Below, piece by piece: positions 34,273 to 43,466 of a stretch of DNA of 64,000 bases. The position numbers and the translations under genes were made by a program. Numbering within the stretch: the first letter of the stretch is position 1; each line of letters opens with the position of its first letter. The stretch is from Candidatus Methanophagales archaeon (GTDB lineage: Archaea > Halobacteriota > Syntropharchaeia > Alkanophagales > Methanospirareceae): NCBI GenBank assembly GCA_024699715.1, contig JANPRD010000009.1, positions 1 to 64,000 of the forward strand. Reading direction: 5' to 3'. The notes beneath the pieces were generated by a model that saw nothing but the letters and a program-made list of their open reading frames with translations, did no database searches and was not told the origin of the DNA.

Positions 34273-35801
34273 GGCAAGAGACCACCTCCCACAGCAGCAG
34301 AAGCGGAAAGACCGCCACTCACGACACTACTACCGCCCATGCCGACAGAGACCGCTTTGAACAGCTCGGGGACCCATGCGGAGGAGAAAGGTGGGAAGAA
34401 GAAAAGCACGGAAAGGGCGCCGAGAACGAAGAGCGGGACGAAAAGATATGCACTGGCGTGACTGCTTTCTGCTGAAGAAGATGCGATTGAAGAGCGGGGT
34501 CTGCCGTAGAAGACTTTGCGAAGCGTGTAGAAGCCATACCATCCTGAGAGGATGAAAATGAAAACGACAGGCAGAATGAAAGCGAGGTTTGCGCCGAAAG
34601 CCTCCACAAGACCTCTCAAAATGAAGAACTCGCCGAACATTCCGACGGTCAAAATGCCTGCGAGGTTCATGAATCCAATCACGGCAGCGTTTGAAATCTC
34701 AGGCACGAAATCGTGGAGACCGCCCATCTTCTCAATGTCTCGCAGACCGAAGAGGGCAATCAAACCGCCCGCACTGCAGAACAGGATTGACTTGCCGAAT
34801 GCATGCGACATGTATTGCACCGCAACGCCCATCGCACCGAATTTCACCGCCTCCTCGTTTGGACTGCCGAGCAGACACAACGCAATCAGAATGTAGCCCA
34901 TCTGCGAGACGGTTGAATATGCGAGAAGTCGCTTGAAGTCTGTCTGAACAAATACAGAAAATCCAGCGTAAATGCTTGAAATCGCAGCGTAAATGAATAT
35001 CGGAACGGTGAAAACTCTGAAGAAAACAGCATCAATAAGCGCAACCCTCAACATAATATAACCTGCGAGTCCGACAGTAAGGGGAGAAAGCAAAGCACTA
35101 ACAGGCGTCGGCGCCTCCGCATGCGCCCAAGGAAGCCAAATGTGCGGTCCTAAGCCGGGAAGCTCAATAATCATTCCTGCGAAAATGAAAGCCCATGCGA
35201 CCATTCCGACGGTGCGTAGAGCGTCCAAAGCGAGCGTCCCGTTCTCAAATGCAATTATAAGGAAGCCGACAAGCGTCAGAACGCCCGCAATGCAACACCA
35301 AATTAAGTAAAGGAGACCGACCCATTGCCTGTTTCCATACCCATACATGTAAATTAAGAGAAAAGCAGTTATCAACATAACCTCCAAGAATATGTAAAGC
35401 ATGATTAAGTTGCCGCAATGAACGAGCCATAGCATAGAAACAGCATATAAATTGTATATGAAAATGTATTTTCTGAACTCACTTTCAATATCAACACCCA
35501 TCTCTTTGAAGCGATGCTCCATGTAAGGTATCGCATAAAGGGCAACCATCGCAGATACCGCACAAATTGAGAGTGCAAAGATTGAAGTTATGCCATCTGA
35601 AAACAAATAGAATTCACCAATAGGCTCTGAAAGTGTGATTAGTGTCTCTTTAGGCGGAAAACCTGTGAAAATGAAATTAAGAATGCCGAAAAATGGGACT
35701 AAGAATGCGATTGAAGAGAGCCAAGATGCGATGCGACGAGGTAAAAGCGGTGCAACGAACACCGCCACAAGAGGAACAAGCAGAAGGTAAAGCAAAATCA
35801 C
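34269..35801 (-). CDS. Complex I antiporter-like subunit M
   Basis: A 510-residue membrane protein. LGPHIWLPWAHAEAPTPVSA is the NuoM signature (usually HTWLPDAHxEAP; here Asp is replaced by Trp-Ala context), and KRLLAYSTVSQMGYILIALC marks the second half channel. The C-terminal 60 residues are Ser/Gly/Val rich (GGSSVVSGGLSASAAVGGG), an atypical soft tail that overlaps the start of L by 4 bases. It starts 4 bases inside the end of subunit K (ATGA-type coupling). Confidence 0.9.
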   Translation of the reverse strand: MILLYLLLVPLVAVFVAPLLPRRIASWLSSIAFLVPFFGILNFIFTGFPPKETLITLSEPIGEFYLFSDGITSIFALSICAVSAMVALYAIPYMEHRFKEMGVDIESEFRKYIFIYNLYAVSMLWLVHCGNLIMLYIFLEVMLITAFLLIYMYGYGNRQWVGLLYLIWCCIAGVLTLVGFLIIAFENGTLALDALRTVGMVAWAFIFAGMIIELPGLGPHIWLPWAHAEAPTPVSALLSPLTVGLAGYIMLRVALIDAVFFRVFTVPIFIYAAISSIYAGFSVFVQTDFKRLLAYSTVSQMGYILIALCLLGSPNEEAVKFGAMGVAVQYMSHAFGKSILFCSAGGLIALFGLRDIEKMGGLHDFVPEISNAAVIGFMNLAGILTVGMFGEFFILRGLVEAFGANLAFILPVVFIFILSGWYGFYTLRKVFYGRPRSSIASSSAESSHASAYLFVPLFVLGALSVLFFFPPFSSAWVPELFKAVSVGMGGSSVVSGGLSASAAVGGGLLP

Positions 35802-36169
35802 ACCTTGTCACCTCCTTCGCTCACTAATTCCGCATCTATGCTCCTTTTACGCCTGTCAAAAATGGTAATCGCCGCAATTAATATGAGGAGTTCGCTACTA
35901 CTCACAAAAATTGTCAAAATTAGGATGGCAAATGCCGTGCTTTGCATCGCAGGAAGCGAGAAAAGTGGTATGAGTGCGAGGAAAACTGCACCAAACATCA
36001 TCTCTAAAGAGATTAAAAGGCGAATCAAATCCTTGCTTGAGACCGCTGTCAGATATGCAACAAGCAGAACTGCGAACGCAGTTGCGTAGATTAAAGAGGC
36101 TTCGCTCATTTCCACTTGTGCTGCTGTCGCTGAAGATGCCACCGCTGACGACGCACCTGCGAGGAGCAT
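35798..36169 (-). CDS. Complex I subunit K
   Basis: A 123-residue protein with three hydrophobic helices, matching NuoK/FpoK (about 100 residues) plus an Ala/Ser-rich N-terminal extension (LLAGASSAVASSATAAQVEM). SSKDLIRLLISLEMMFGAVF carries the conserved helix-2 Glu (bacterial G-x-E-xx-x-N), and STAFAILILTIFVSSSELLI the second acidic helix. The native start may be the internal Met at MSEASLIYATAF. Placed between J and M with 0-4 base junctions. Confidence 0.82.
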   Translation of the reverse strand: MLLAGASSAVASSATAAQVEMSEASLIYATAFAVLLVAYLTAVSSKDLIRLLISLEMMFGAVFLALIPLFSLPAMQSTAFAILILTIFVSSSELLILIAAITIFDRRKRSIDAELVSEGGDKV

Positions 36170-36643
36170 TCAAGCCTCCCTCCCGTAGATTCTCAAAATT
36201 GCGGAAACAAGCAGAACGACAAGCGAAATGAGGAAAATAACGAGCAATATGTTTTCAGGAGTGAGGAAATCACGCATTTTAAATCCAATTTCAGAGAGAT
36301 TAGGGGAATGAGCATGCCAAAGGAATGCGGAATATCCTAAAATTGCAGCGGTTATGACAGAAGGAGCAATCCAAAGCGGAGAAATCTGACGCTCTGGCGG
36401 CTTTCTGTATGTGGCTGCGAGAGCAACTGTGACGATGCCGATTGCACCGACGAAAACGAATGCGATGAGGACAAATGCCGGGTGCAGCCCGAAGAATCCG
36501 TAGCAGGAAGCGACGAAAATCATCGTGAGTGCCATGTAGAGCGCAGCGTAAAAATTATCTTTGGTGAGCAGGACGCCGAGAGATGCTAAAACGGTGAGGC
36601 AGGAAACCGCTGCGAGAACGCCGAACTCCGCCGTCATCTGCAT
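36170..36643 (-). CDS. Complex I subunit J
   Basis: A 157-residue membrane protein, a complete NuoJ rather than the split FpoJ of Methanosarcina. ALYMALTMIFVASCYGFFGL followed by HPAFVLIAFVFVGAIGIVTV is the diagnostic helix 3 with its pi-bulge Tyr region. It is the first gene of the complex I cluster on the minus strand, 129 bases after the Yip1-domain gene. Its stop codon abuts the start of K. Confidence 0.88.
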   Translation of the reverse strand: MQMTAEFGVLAAVSCLTVLASLGVLLTKDNFYAALYMALTMIFVASCYGFFGLHPAFVLIAFVFVGAIGIVTVALAATYRKPPERQISPLWIAPSVITAAILGYSAFLWHAHSPNLSEIGFKMRDFLTPENILLVIFLISLVVLLVSAILRIYGREA

Positions 36644-36772
36644 GTCTCACTTCACTCCCCGAAGATTATTTAAAAAACTTACGGTTTTTTCCGCCCCTCT
36701 CTCTGCCGCAAGCAAATGGAAAACGGCAAACGCTTACGCACCTACCCCCTCGCACACTCACGCCTCTCTCTT

Positions 36773-37342
36773 TCAAGACGGCGGTGGAGCGAGGAAAGGC
36801 TGAAGCATGGGCATCAGAACGGCGAATGCCACCGCAAGTGCAATCACCAAAGGAATGAGAAGCGCAAGAAGCACGACGAGAATCGCCTTTCCAGATGTCA
36901 TTTCTTGAAGTTGCATCACGCCGCTTATCACGACAATCAACGCCCATATCGGCGCAATCAGAATGTTAGGACCGGGAAGCCACCCAATCACATAAATCGG
37001 CGTTGCACCGTAAGCAACCGCCTTGAATGTCTGCGTCAAGCCCTTTCTGCCGCCGAGCAGGAAGACAAATATGTGAAGCCAGACGCTTCCGTAGAGGATT
37101 AGTAAGAAGCCGCCGACAAGGACGCCTGCGAATGTCCCTCCTACAACTAAGGGGAAAAACTCCGAAAGAAGCGCACTTATGCCTGTCGCATTTAAAGCGC
37201 CGAAGACGAGAGCAGTGAGAAGAACCGCAAGAAACACGAGCCAAGGCAGGAAATACTTGAATGCGTCGCTTAAGGCGTCTTGCCTCGCTTCCTTGAATGC
37301 CTCCGCAGGATGAAATAAAATGCCTCGCACTTGCTCAAGCAT
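36773..37342 (-). CDS. Yip1-domain membrane protein
   Basis: A 189-residue protein with the YIP1 pattern: an N-terminal amphipathic stretch (VRGILFHPAEAFKEARQDAL) and five or so membrane helices, with VWLHIFVFLLGGRKGLTQTF and KAVAYGATPIYVIGWLPGPN as the family core. YIP1 proteins in archaea have no known role. It lies between metG and the complex I operon, on the same strand, with AT-rich gaps on both sides. A membrane-assembly role is unproven. Confidence 0.8.
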   Translation of the reverse strand: MLEQVRGILFHPAEAFKEARQDALSDAFKYFLPWLVFLAVLLTALVFGALNATGISALLSEFFPLVVGGTFAGVLVGGFLLILYGSVWLHIFVFLLGGRKGLTQTFKAVAYGATPIYVIGWLPGPNILIAPIWALIVVISGVMQLQEMTSGKAILVVLLALLIPLVIALAVAFAVLMPMLQPFLAPPPS

Positions 37343-37403
37343 GTGTTCGCATTCTCACATTCATTATTTAAATCTTACTCATTTCTCACGAAGCACCGAG
37401 AAC

Positions 37404-39029
37404 TCAAGGAACACGCTCAAAGAGTTTCTTTGGCTTGCCCAAAGGCTGTCCGCTCTTCAGCGGAACGGTCATTTCCTCAATGCCTACGGCGTGAATGTCG
37501 CTGTCCATGCCGAGTTGCGACCACAGTTCCTCCATTTTTGAGGGCATCACAGGCTCAAGCAGGACGCAAACCGCCTTGAGCAATTGAAGCGTGTTCTTCA
37601 CGATTTCACCGCACCGCTTCCTTTCTGCCTCGCCACCTTTGATGAGATGCCACGGCTCTTCACGCTGAAAATACTTGTTTGCGAAGTCAGCGAGCTTCAT
37701 TGAAGCATCAACGAACTTTTTGAAGTCGTATGCGAATATCGCTTTCACCGCCTCTTCCCTCGCCGTTTGAATGCGAGCGAGAACCTCTTCGTGCAGTTCA
37801 CCCTCAGGCACCGCCCCGAAATGCTTTTGAGCGAATGAAAGCACCCGCAGCGCCAAATTCCCGAGAATCGCAACAAGCTCGTTATTCACCCTCGTCTTGA
37901 ATGCATCCCACGAGAAATCCAACTCTTTAGTGTGGCTTGAATGCGAAACTAAGAAGTATCTTAGCGTGTCTGCGTGGAATTTCTTCAGGAAATCCGCAAC
38001 CCAAACGACATTTCCTCTGCTTTTTGAAAGTGGTTTGCCGTTTATTGTGACCATTCCGGAGGCGACGACCGCATTAGGAAGCGAATATTCAGCAGCGATG
38101 AGCATCGCAGGCCAGAAAATGCAGTGGTGGTAAATGATGTCTGTGCCGATGAAGTGGACGATTGTCGCCTTGCTCTCCTTCCAAATCTCTCGCCACGCCT
38201 GCTCCCAGTTGTCAGATTTCCGCTTCAACGCCTCTTCCGTGAATGAAATGTAGCCGATGGGAGCGTCAACCCAGACATAAACGACGAGGTCTTCCCTTGA
38301 GGGAAACTTAACGCCCCAGTCCAAGTCACGAGTGATGCACCAGTCCTTCAACTCACGCCGAACCCACTCAAGAGCGTAATTGCGAGCATTCGGAGTGCCG
38401 TCCAAATTCCGCAGGAAATCTTCAAGCTGCGATGCGAATGCCGAAAGCTTGAAGTAGTAGTGAGTGCGTTCCTTGAATGTCGCTTCAGAGCCACAAATCT
38501 TGCACACAGGCTCAAGAATCTCGCCAGGCTCCAAATGACGCCCGCAACCCTGGTCGCACTCGTCACCACGAGCATGCTCACCGCAGTAGGGGCATTTTCC
38601 CTCCACATATCTGTCAGGCAGAAACCTGTTGCAGCGCTCACAGAACGCTAACTTCACCTTCTTCTCGTAAACATACCCTTTCTCAATTAGCGTCCTCACA
38701 ATCTCTTGCGTCCTTTTGTGGTTGCTTTCGTCATCAGTGCTGCCGTAGTAGTCAAAATTGATGCCTAAGGCGTTGAAAATGCGCTGAAAATGCTCATGAT
38801 ACCGCTCAACTATTTCTTTTGGGGAGACGCCTTCCGCTTCTGCGCTGAAAACAATTGGCGTTCCATGCGTGTCTGAACCGCAGACAAATAGAACTTCGTA
38901 GCCGAGCTTGCGAAGCATCCTCGTGAATATGTCCGCAGGCACATATGTGCGAAGATGACCTATGTGGCACTCCCCGTTCACATACGGCAACGCAGCCGTC
39001 ACAAGCACCTCTCTATCCCTCGGAAACAT
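37404..39029 (-). CDS. metG: Methionyl-tRNA synthetase
   Basis: Charges tRNA-Met. 541 residues. VNGECHIGHLRTYVPADIFT has the HIGH motif, KPLSKSRGNVVW is the KMSKS equivalent (here P-L-S-K-S), and four zinc-knuckle pairs (CERC, CPYC, CDQGC, CKIC) mark the two-zinc MetRS1 type of archaea. The C-terminal anticodon-binding helices are complete, but the EMAP-like tRNA-binding domain of longer versions is absent; in archaea that part is often a separate gene. The start ATG 39029 follows GAGAAGGTG. An elongator tRNA-Met gene lies at 21073. Confidence 0.95.
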   Translation of the reverse strand: MFPRDREVLVTAALPYVNGECHIGHLRTYVPADIFTRMLRKLGYEVLFVCGSDTHGTPIVFSAEAEGVSPKEIVERYHEHFQRIFNALGINFDYYGSTDDESNHKRTQEIVRTLIEKGYVYEKKVKLAFCERCNRFLPDRYVEGKCPYCGEHARGDECDQGCGRHLEPGEILEPVCKICGSEATFKERTHYYFKLSAFASQLEDFLRNLDGTPNARNYALEWVRRELKDWCITRDLDWGVKFPSREDLVVYVWVDAPIGYISFTEEALKRKSDNWEQAWREIWKESKATIVHFIGTDIIYHHCIFWPAMLIAAEYSLPNAVVASGMVTINGKPLSKSRGNVVWVADFLKKFHADTLRYFLVSHSSHTKELDFSWDAFKTRVNNELVAILGNLALRVLSFAQKHFGAVPEGELHEEVLARIQTAREEAVKAIFAYDFKKFVDASMKLADFANKYFQREEPWHLIKGGEAERKRCGEIVKNTLQLLKAVCVLLEPVMPSKMEELWSQLGMDSDIHAVGIEEMTVPLKSGQPLGKPKKLFERVP

Positions 39030-39111
39030 CCTAATACACCTTCTCTCCTCTACTACGCACCACCACTACTACGCACTCACCCTTCCCTCGCTCACACCCC
39101 TCTGGTTTGAC

Positions 39112-40137
39112 TCAACTTTCAAATTTCTCCTTGAACCACTCAAAAGTCAGCCTCAAGCCCTCCTCAAGGCTCACCTTAGGCTCAAAGCCCAAGAGCGTTC
39201 TCGCCCTCGTAATGTCGGGGCATCGCCTCCTCGGGTCATCCGGAAGAGCGGGCAGAAACTCCAGCGGAACTTTTCTGGCTGCGACACGCTGAATAACAGC
39301 AGCGAGCTTCAAAATCTCTATCTCTTGCGGACTTCCGATATTCACAACAGCGCCTCTCGCATTTTCAACGCAAAGAAGCCGAAGCAATCCCTCAATCTGA
39401 TCGGTAATATAGCAAAAACTTCTTGTTTGATGCCCATCTCCGAAGATAGTAATGGGTTTTCCGCTCAAAACTTGATGAATAAAGCGTGGTATTACCCTTC
39501 CGTAGACGCCTTCAGCCCTCATTCTCGGCCCATAAGTGTTGAATATGCGGGCAATTCGCACATCCAAATTGTGCTGTCTCTCGTAAGCCTTGCAGAGCGC
39601 CTCACCGCACCGCTTCGCCTCGTCGTAGCATGAACGCACACCAACGCAGCTCACATTCCCGTTGTAATTTTCAGGCGTCGGAATGACCTCTGCATCGCCG
39701 TAAACCTCGCTTGTTGATGTGAATAATAGTCTTGCACGCTTTCTCTTTGCGATTCCGAGAGCAATCCAAGTGCCAATTGTGTTCGCCTTCACGATTTGAA
39801 TGGGAAATTTCTCAAATTCCAGCGGTGAAGCCCTTGATGCAAGGTGCAAAATTGCGTCTACTCTGCCCTCAACCTCTAACGGTTTCACAATATCGTGTTT
39901 GATGAAACTGAAATTCTCTCGCTCAAGCAGATGCGAGATGTTCTCTCTCAGCCCAGAGGCAAGATTGTCAACACACAACACAAGCTCAGCGCCATTCTCA
40001 ACCAAAACATCGCAGAGCCAAGAGCCTATGAATCCTGCTCCTCCAGTAACGATTATTCTTTTGTCTTCCACACAGTCCCTCACATTAAAATTCCTGCTTA
40101 TTTCCTCAATTCCTCTCGCAATAACCTCATCAATCAT
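39112..40137 (-). CDS. UDP-glucuronate decarboxylase / NAD-dependent epimerase
   Basis: A 341-residue extended short-chain dehydrogenase. RIIVTGGAGFIGSWLCDVLV is the NAD site, and FTSTSEVYGDAEVIPTPENY followed by YDEAKR gives the S-x-Y-x3-K catalytic set. GPRMRAEGVYGRVIPRFIHQ and ITIFGDGHQTRSFCYITDQI match UDP-xylose synthase (UXS) more than 4-epimerases. It makes UDP-xylose from UDP-glucuronate with internal NAD recycling. ATG 40137 overlaps the galU stop codon (ATGA), so the two are coupled. With galU and ugd it forms a glucose-1-phosphate to UDP-xylose path, probably for surface glycans. Confidence 0.85.
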   Translation of the reverse strand: MIDEVIARGIEEISRNFNVRDCVEDKRIIVTGGAGFIGSWLCDVLVENGAELVLCVDNLASGLRENISHLLERENFSFIKHDIVKPLEVEGRVDAILHLASRASPLEFEKFPIQIVKANTIGTWIALGIAKRKRARLLFTSTSEVYGDAEVIPTPENYNGNVSCVGVRSCYDEAKRCGEALCKAYERQHNLDVRIARIFNTYGPRMRAEGVYGRVIPRFIHQVLSGKPITIFGDGHQTRSFCYITDQIEGLLRLLCVENARGAVVNIGSPQEIEILKLAAVIQRVAARKVPLEFLPALPDDPRRRCPDITRARTLLGFEPKVSLEEGLRLTFEWFKEKFES

Positions 40138-40994
40138 AGCACACCAGCCCACTTTCCGCTCAAATAAAGCGCCTCAGCATAAAATTCCGGCGTTCCTATG
40201 TCTAATCTACGCTCATCATCGCCAAGTTTCACCGCATAAACACTGAATCCCCATTCTATTAACTTCTGAATGCCGTCTGTCAGCTGCTTCTCTCCGCCCT
40301 TACCTCTCGGAATCTTCTCCAATGCACGGAAAATTATGGGTTTGAAAACATAAACGGGCAGAATTGCGATTGAGGATGGTGGCTCTTCTGGCTTCTCCAC
40401 AACCCTTTTTACCTTAAAAACGCCTTCTTCAACCTCTTCTCCCTCCACAACGCCATACATACGGGGATTTTCCACCTCAAAAGTGAGGAAAGCAGCATCC
40501 GCATTCATGGATTCAAACACGGAAACAAGCATTTTGAAGCAATTGTTCGCCGGAGATTGAATGTAAGTGTCGCCCGCACAAACCAAGAAAGGCTCGTCCT
40601 GAACGAAAGGCTCGCTCAGCAGAACCGCAGCGCCAAATCCCTCAGGCTTAGGCTGATATTTCCAAAAAATATTTGAATTGTCAAGCATTTTGTAGAAATT
40701 TTCCAGCTCTTTCGCCAAATCATCCTTCCCTTTGCTCCTCAAATACTCTAAATATGCGTAATCTTGCGTGAAATGCTCCTCAATACTGCGCTTCCCCCGC
40801 CCTGTAATGAAGCAGAAATCACGAATTCCGAACCGATACAACTGCTCAAATACGATTTGCAAGAGTGGTTTGACGCAAACGCCACCGCTCACGCTTCTGT
40901 CAAATAGAGGAAGCATCTCCTTCGCCTGCTCCTTCGTTGCGGGAAGCATTCTCGTCCCTTCACCCGCCGTCGTGATTACCGCTTTCCTCAACAT
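40134..40994 (-). CDS. galU: UTP–glucose-1-phosphate uridylyltransferase
   Basis: Makes UDP-glucose. 286 residues. KAVITTAGEGTRMLPATKEQ, then AKEMLPLFDRS, is the GalU-specific nucleotide-binding start; QPKPEGFGAAVLLSEPFV and FLVCAGDTYIQSP are the sugar-nucleotide and metal regions. GTP/dTTP variants are usually RmlA-type and look different. GGAGGTAGG precedes the ATG. Middle gene of the three-gene UDP-sugar run. Confidence 0.9.
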   Translation of the reverse strand: MLRKAVITTAGEGTRMLPATKEQAKEMLPLFDRSVSGGVCVKPLLQIVFEQLYRFGIRDFCFITGRGKRSIEEHFTQDYAYLEYLRSKGKDDLAKELENFYKMLDNSNIFWKYQPKPEGFGAAVLLSEPFVQDEPFLVCAGDTYIQSPANNCFKMLVSVFESMNADAAFLTFEVENPRMYGVVEGEEVEEGVFKVKRVVEKPEEPPSSIAILPVYVFKPIIFRALEKIPRGKGGEKQLTDGIQKLIEWGFSVYAVKLGDDERRLDIGTPEFYAEALYLSGKWAGVL

Positions 40995-41071
40995 TTCCTA
41001 CCTCCGTTGTTCCTTCGTCCCTCTTCCGCTCTTCTCTCGCTTTCACTCTCTTCGCTTTCACTCCCTCGCTT

Positions 41072-41932
41072 TCACTCTCGCACCCCATACTTCTCCCGCA
41101 TTTCCTCATTTATCTCATCAACAGCACGCAAAAGCTTCACATCCCTGAACTTTGAGGCGAAGGAAATGAATGCTTTGAGGTCTTTTGGCAGGCACTTACC
41201 CCCAAAAGCTTTCCCATGAATTGTTCCATACTTGCCGATGCGTGGGTCAAGACCTACAATATCAGCAACAATCTTTGAATCTACGCCTATTTCCTTGCAA
41301 ATGAGGAAAATTTCGTTCCAGAATGATATTTTTGTTGCAAGCATGCAGTTTGAAGCATATTTTATCATCTCTGCTGTCTTTAAATCCGTTCTGAATATCG
41401 GAATACGCAATGGTTTATATAATTCTTCAAGAATATCCCCTGATTTCTTGTCATATTCGCCTATAACTATTCTATCTTCTGTGAAGAAATCCTTTTTGAA
41501 TGTTGAATTTTGAGTCCAAGTATGCTCTATTTCTGTCAAGAACTCTGGATTCATGCAAACACCGAAGTCTTCCCCGCATTTCTTACCAGAGGAACGCTCA
41601 AGAGCGGGGATTACGACGCTTTCTGTCGTTCCGGGAATAACAGTGCTTTTCACAACGACTAAATGGTAATTCTGCTTCTCCGCAAGCACATTTCCTATGC
41701 TTTCAGATGCATTTTCAACATAACTTAAGTCTATTTCGCCGTCCTCTTTTGTGGGAGTAGGCACGCAAATGAATGAAATATCCGAATTCTTCACCGCTTC
41801 TTCTATGTTCTTCGTGAAATTTGGGAGTTCTTTGTCCACGATGTCGTGGAAAATCACATAGTTGCCCATTTTTGCGAGACCTTTGCCTATCGCAGTCCCG
41901 ACCCAGCCAGAGCCTACAATGCTGACCCTCAT
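41072..41932 (-). CDS. UDP-glucose/GDP-mannose-type 6-dehydrogenase, short form
   Basis: Oxidises UDP-glucose to UDP-glucuronate with two NAD. MRVSIVGSGWVGTAIGKGLA is the NAD site, VKSTVIPGTTESVVIPALER and AEMIKYASNCMLATKISFWN are family core, and GKAFGGKCLPKDLKAFISFA has the catalytic Cys. The protein stops at 286 residues, where the third (UDP-binding) domain of the usual 420-450-residue enzyme would begin; 77 bases later galU starts, so no room remains for it. It may be a natural short form or a truncated one. It is the first gene of ugd-galU-uxs. Confidence 0.85.
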   Translation of the reverse strand: MRVSIVGSGWVGTAIGKGLAKMGNYVIFHDIVDKELPNFTKNIEEAVKNSDISFICVPTPTKEDGEIDLSYVENASESIGNVLAEKQNYHLVVVKSTVIPGTTESVVIPALERSSGKKCGEDFGVCMNPEFLTEIEHTWTQNSTFKKDFFTEDRIVIGEYDKKSGDILEELYKPLRIPIFRTDLKTAEMIKYASNCMLATKISFWNEIFLICKEIGVDSKIVADIVGLDPRIGKYGTIHGKAFGGKCLPKDLKAFISFASKFRDVKLLRAVDEINEEMREKYGVRE

Positions 41933-42003
41933 TTTCTATTCACCACCTCTCCCCCCTCATCGCTTACTTCCTTCTTTCCTTACTTTTATTTCTTTTAATA
42001 GTT

Positions 42004-42456
42004 ATGTGGCAGGCGAGAGTCAGGCAGATAGGCATTATTCACACGCCATTCAGAGAAATGAGCGAAGTGCCTCGGCAGAGTGCCCTCGCTGAAGCGATAT
42101 GCGAGGTGGAAGTATTCAAAGAATATGAGGAGGGCTTGAAAGACATAGAGACTTTCTCGCACATTTTCGTCCTGTATTGGTTGCACAAGTCCGAAGGTTT
42201 CTCTTTGCTCGTGAAAACGCCTTGGGATGACGCCCCTCATGGTGTATTCGCAACGAGGTCGCCGAGAAGACCGAATCCGATAGGTATTTCCGTCGTTAAA
42301 CTCATTGAACGCAGGGGAAATGTTCTCGTTGTCAGCGGAATTGATGCGATTGACGGCACTCCTCTTATTGATATTAAGCCTTTTATACCAGAATTTGACA
42401 GCAAAAATGCGAATTCAGGATGGCTTGAGGGGAAAATTAAAAAGGAGCGTGTCTAA
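42004..42456 (+). CDS. tRNA adenine-N6 methyltransferase TrmO (TsaA family)
   Basis: A 150-residue TsaA/TrmO protein. QIGIIHTPFREMSEVPRQSA at the start, FSHIFVLYWLHKSEGFSLLV in the middle, and VFATRSPRRPNPIGISVVKL are the conserved barrel segments that bind S-adenosylmethionine. TrmO methylates N6-threonylcarbamoyladenosine at position 37 of tRNA-Thr in bacteria; archaeal members are assumed alike. Divergent from the UDP-sugar run. No promoter stands out. Confidence 0.87.
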   Translation: MWQARVRQIGIIHTPFREMSEVPRQSALAEAICEVEVFKEYEEGLKDIETFSHIFVLYWLHKSEGFSLLVKTPWDDAPHGVFATRSPRRPNPIGISVVKLIERRGNVLVVSGIDAIDGTPLIDIKPFIPEFDSKNANSGWLEGKIKKERV

Positions 42457-42592
42457 TGCGGGCAAATAACAATCCAAACTCCGAAAGCGTGCATCTCAAA
42501 TCTCAATTCCTATTTTTCCCCTCCTCCTAAAATCTCAACTCCTTTACCTTCTTCCTCTTCCCCCTTCCATTTTTTGTTTCCCCTCGTCCCCC

Positions 42593-43156
42593 TCATTCTT
42601 TCTTCTCGCTCTTCGCCACAAGCACTTCAGTCGCTTTTATCACCGCTTCCACATCGTCTCCCTCATTCAAATTCAATTCTTCAACCGCTTCCCTCGTTAT
42701 TAATGCCGTTATTTCCGCAGGTGCCTTTATTTCTATTCTCACTTTCGCAGCAATTCCATCCTTCTCAACGCTCTTCACAACGCCACGCAAATAATTCCTC
42801 GCACTTATCTTCATAAATATCGCCTCCAAACATTCCTCTTCAATCAAATTATCCAAAAACCGCTCATATCTCTCATACTCTCGCAGTATTCTCTCTCCTT
42901 CATGTGTGAGTTTCGCAGAGCCACCGCCCCTCGCACCTCCCCTTCGTGTCTCAACGATTTTCTTACCCAACACTCGCTCAATCCTGCGAATATGCTCCCA
43001 TGCGGTTCGGTAAGGCATTGAAAGGTTTTCAGCCGCCTTCGCTATTGAATTCGTTTGTCGAATCTCTCGCAGTAGTTTCGCCATTCCCTCGCCCAAGATT
43101 TGCCTTCCTTGACCCTTTTCCTTCCGCTCAATCCACACCTTCGCAGCTTGAGGCAT
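42593..43156 (-). CDS. ModE-type molybdate/tungstate regulator
   Basis: A 187-residue regulator: LysR-like winged helix (IRQTNSIAKAAENLSMPYRT, then WEHIRRIERVLGKKIVETRR and the Gly-rich wing) followed by a single TOBE/Mop domain (SARNYLRGVVKSVEKDGIAA and LITREAVEELNLNEGDDVEA). ModE binds molybdate or tungstate oxyanion and controls uptake and cofactor genes. mobA lies elsewhere in the window (10054) but no transporter genes do. ModE usually has two Mop units; one is common in archaea. Confidence 0.88.
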   Translation of the reverse strand: MPQAAKVWIERKEKGQGRQILGEGMAKLLREIRQTNSIAKAAENLSMPYRTAWEHIRRIERVLGKKIVETRRGGARGGGSAKLTHEGERILREYERYERFLDNLIEEECLEAIFMKISARNYLRGVVKSVEKDGIAAKVRIEIKAPAEITALITREAVEELNLNEGDDVEAVIKATEVLVAKSEKKE

Positions 43157-43466
43157 ACGCCTGCTCGCTCACACGGTTAGAAAAGTTTTTAAAAAGGGTT
43201 GCGAAGGCGAAAGCGGAGGTGAAGTGCGAGAAACAGTGAAAATAATTCTATCGGAAGCAGGTGACAGGAAGTCATGGCGAAGACGAATAGCTGGGCAGCT
43301 CGCAACACGCATCAACAGGAAGGCAATTCCGAATGTTGTTCCGAGCAGCGATTGCAAGCCGATTATCAGTACGAGAATAGTGATGCTCGTTGATGTTATT
43401 GGCATGAACAAAACGAACTGCAGAACATAGAGAGAACCATAATGTCGCAATATCACGTGAGGGATT
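43157..43466. other. 310-base gap without a supportable gene
   Basis: The part next to modE holds a TTTTTAAAAAG stretch (about 43185-43195) that could serve as the modE promoter TATA. The remainder has several short overlapping frames on both strands, one with two hydrophobic stretches, but none matches a family or has a convincing start. It is followed directly by a gene fragment, so it may be decayed sequence of a former dihydropteroate-synthase-like gene or of an insertion. Confidence 0.5.

Noticed and set aside
36716-37102. Plus-strand frame over the Yip1 gene
   Set aside because: Shadow of the membrane protein on the other strand; His/Asn-rich composition with no family match.
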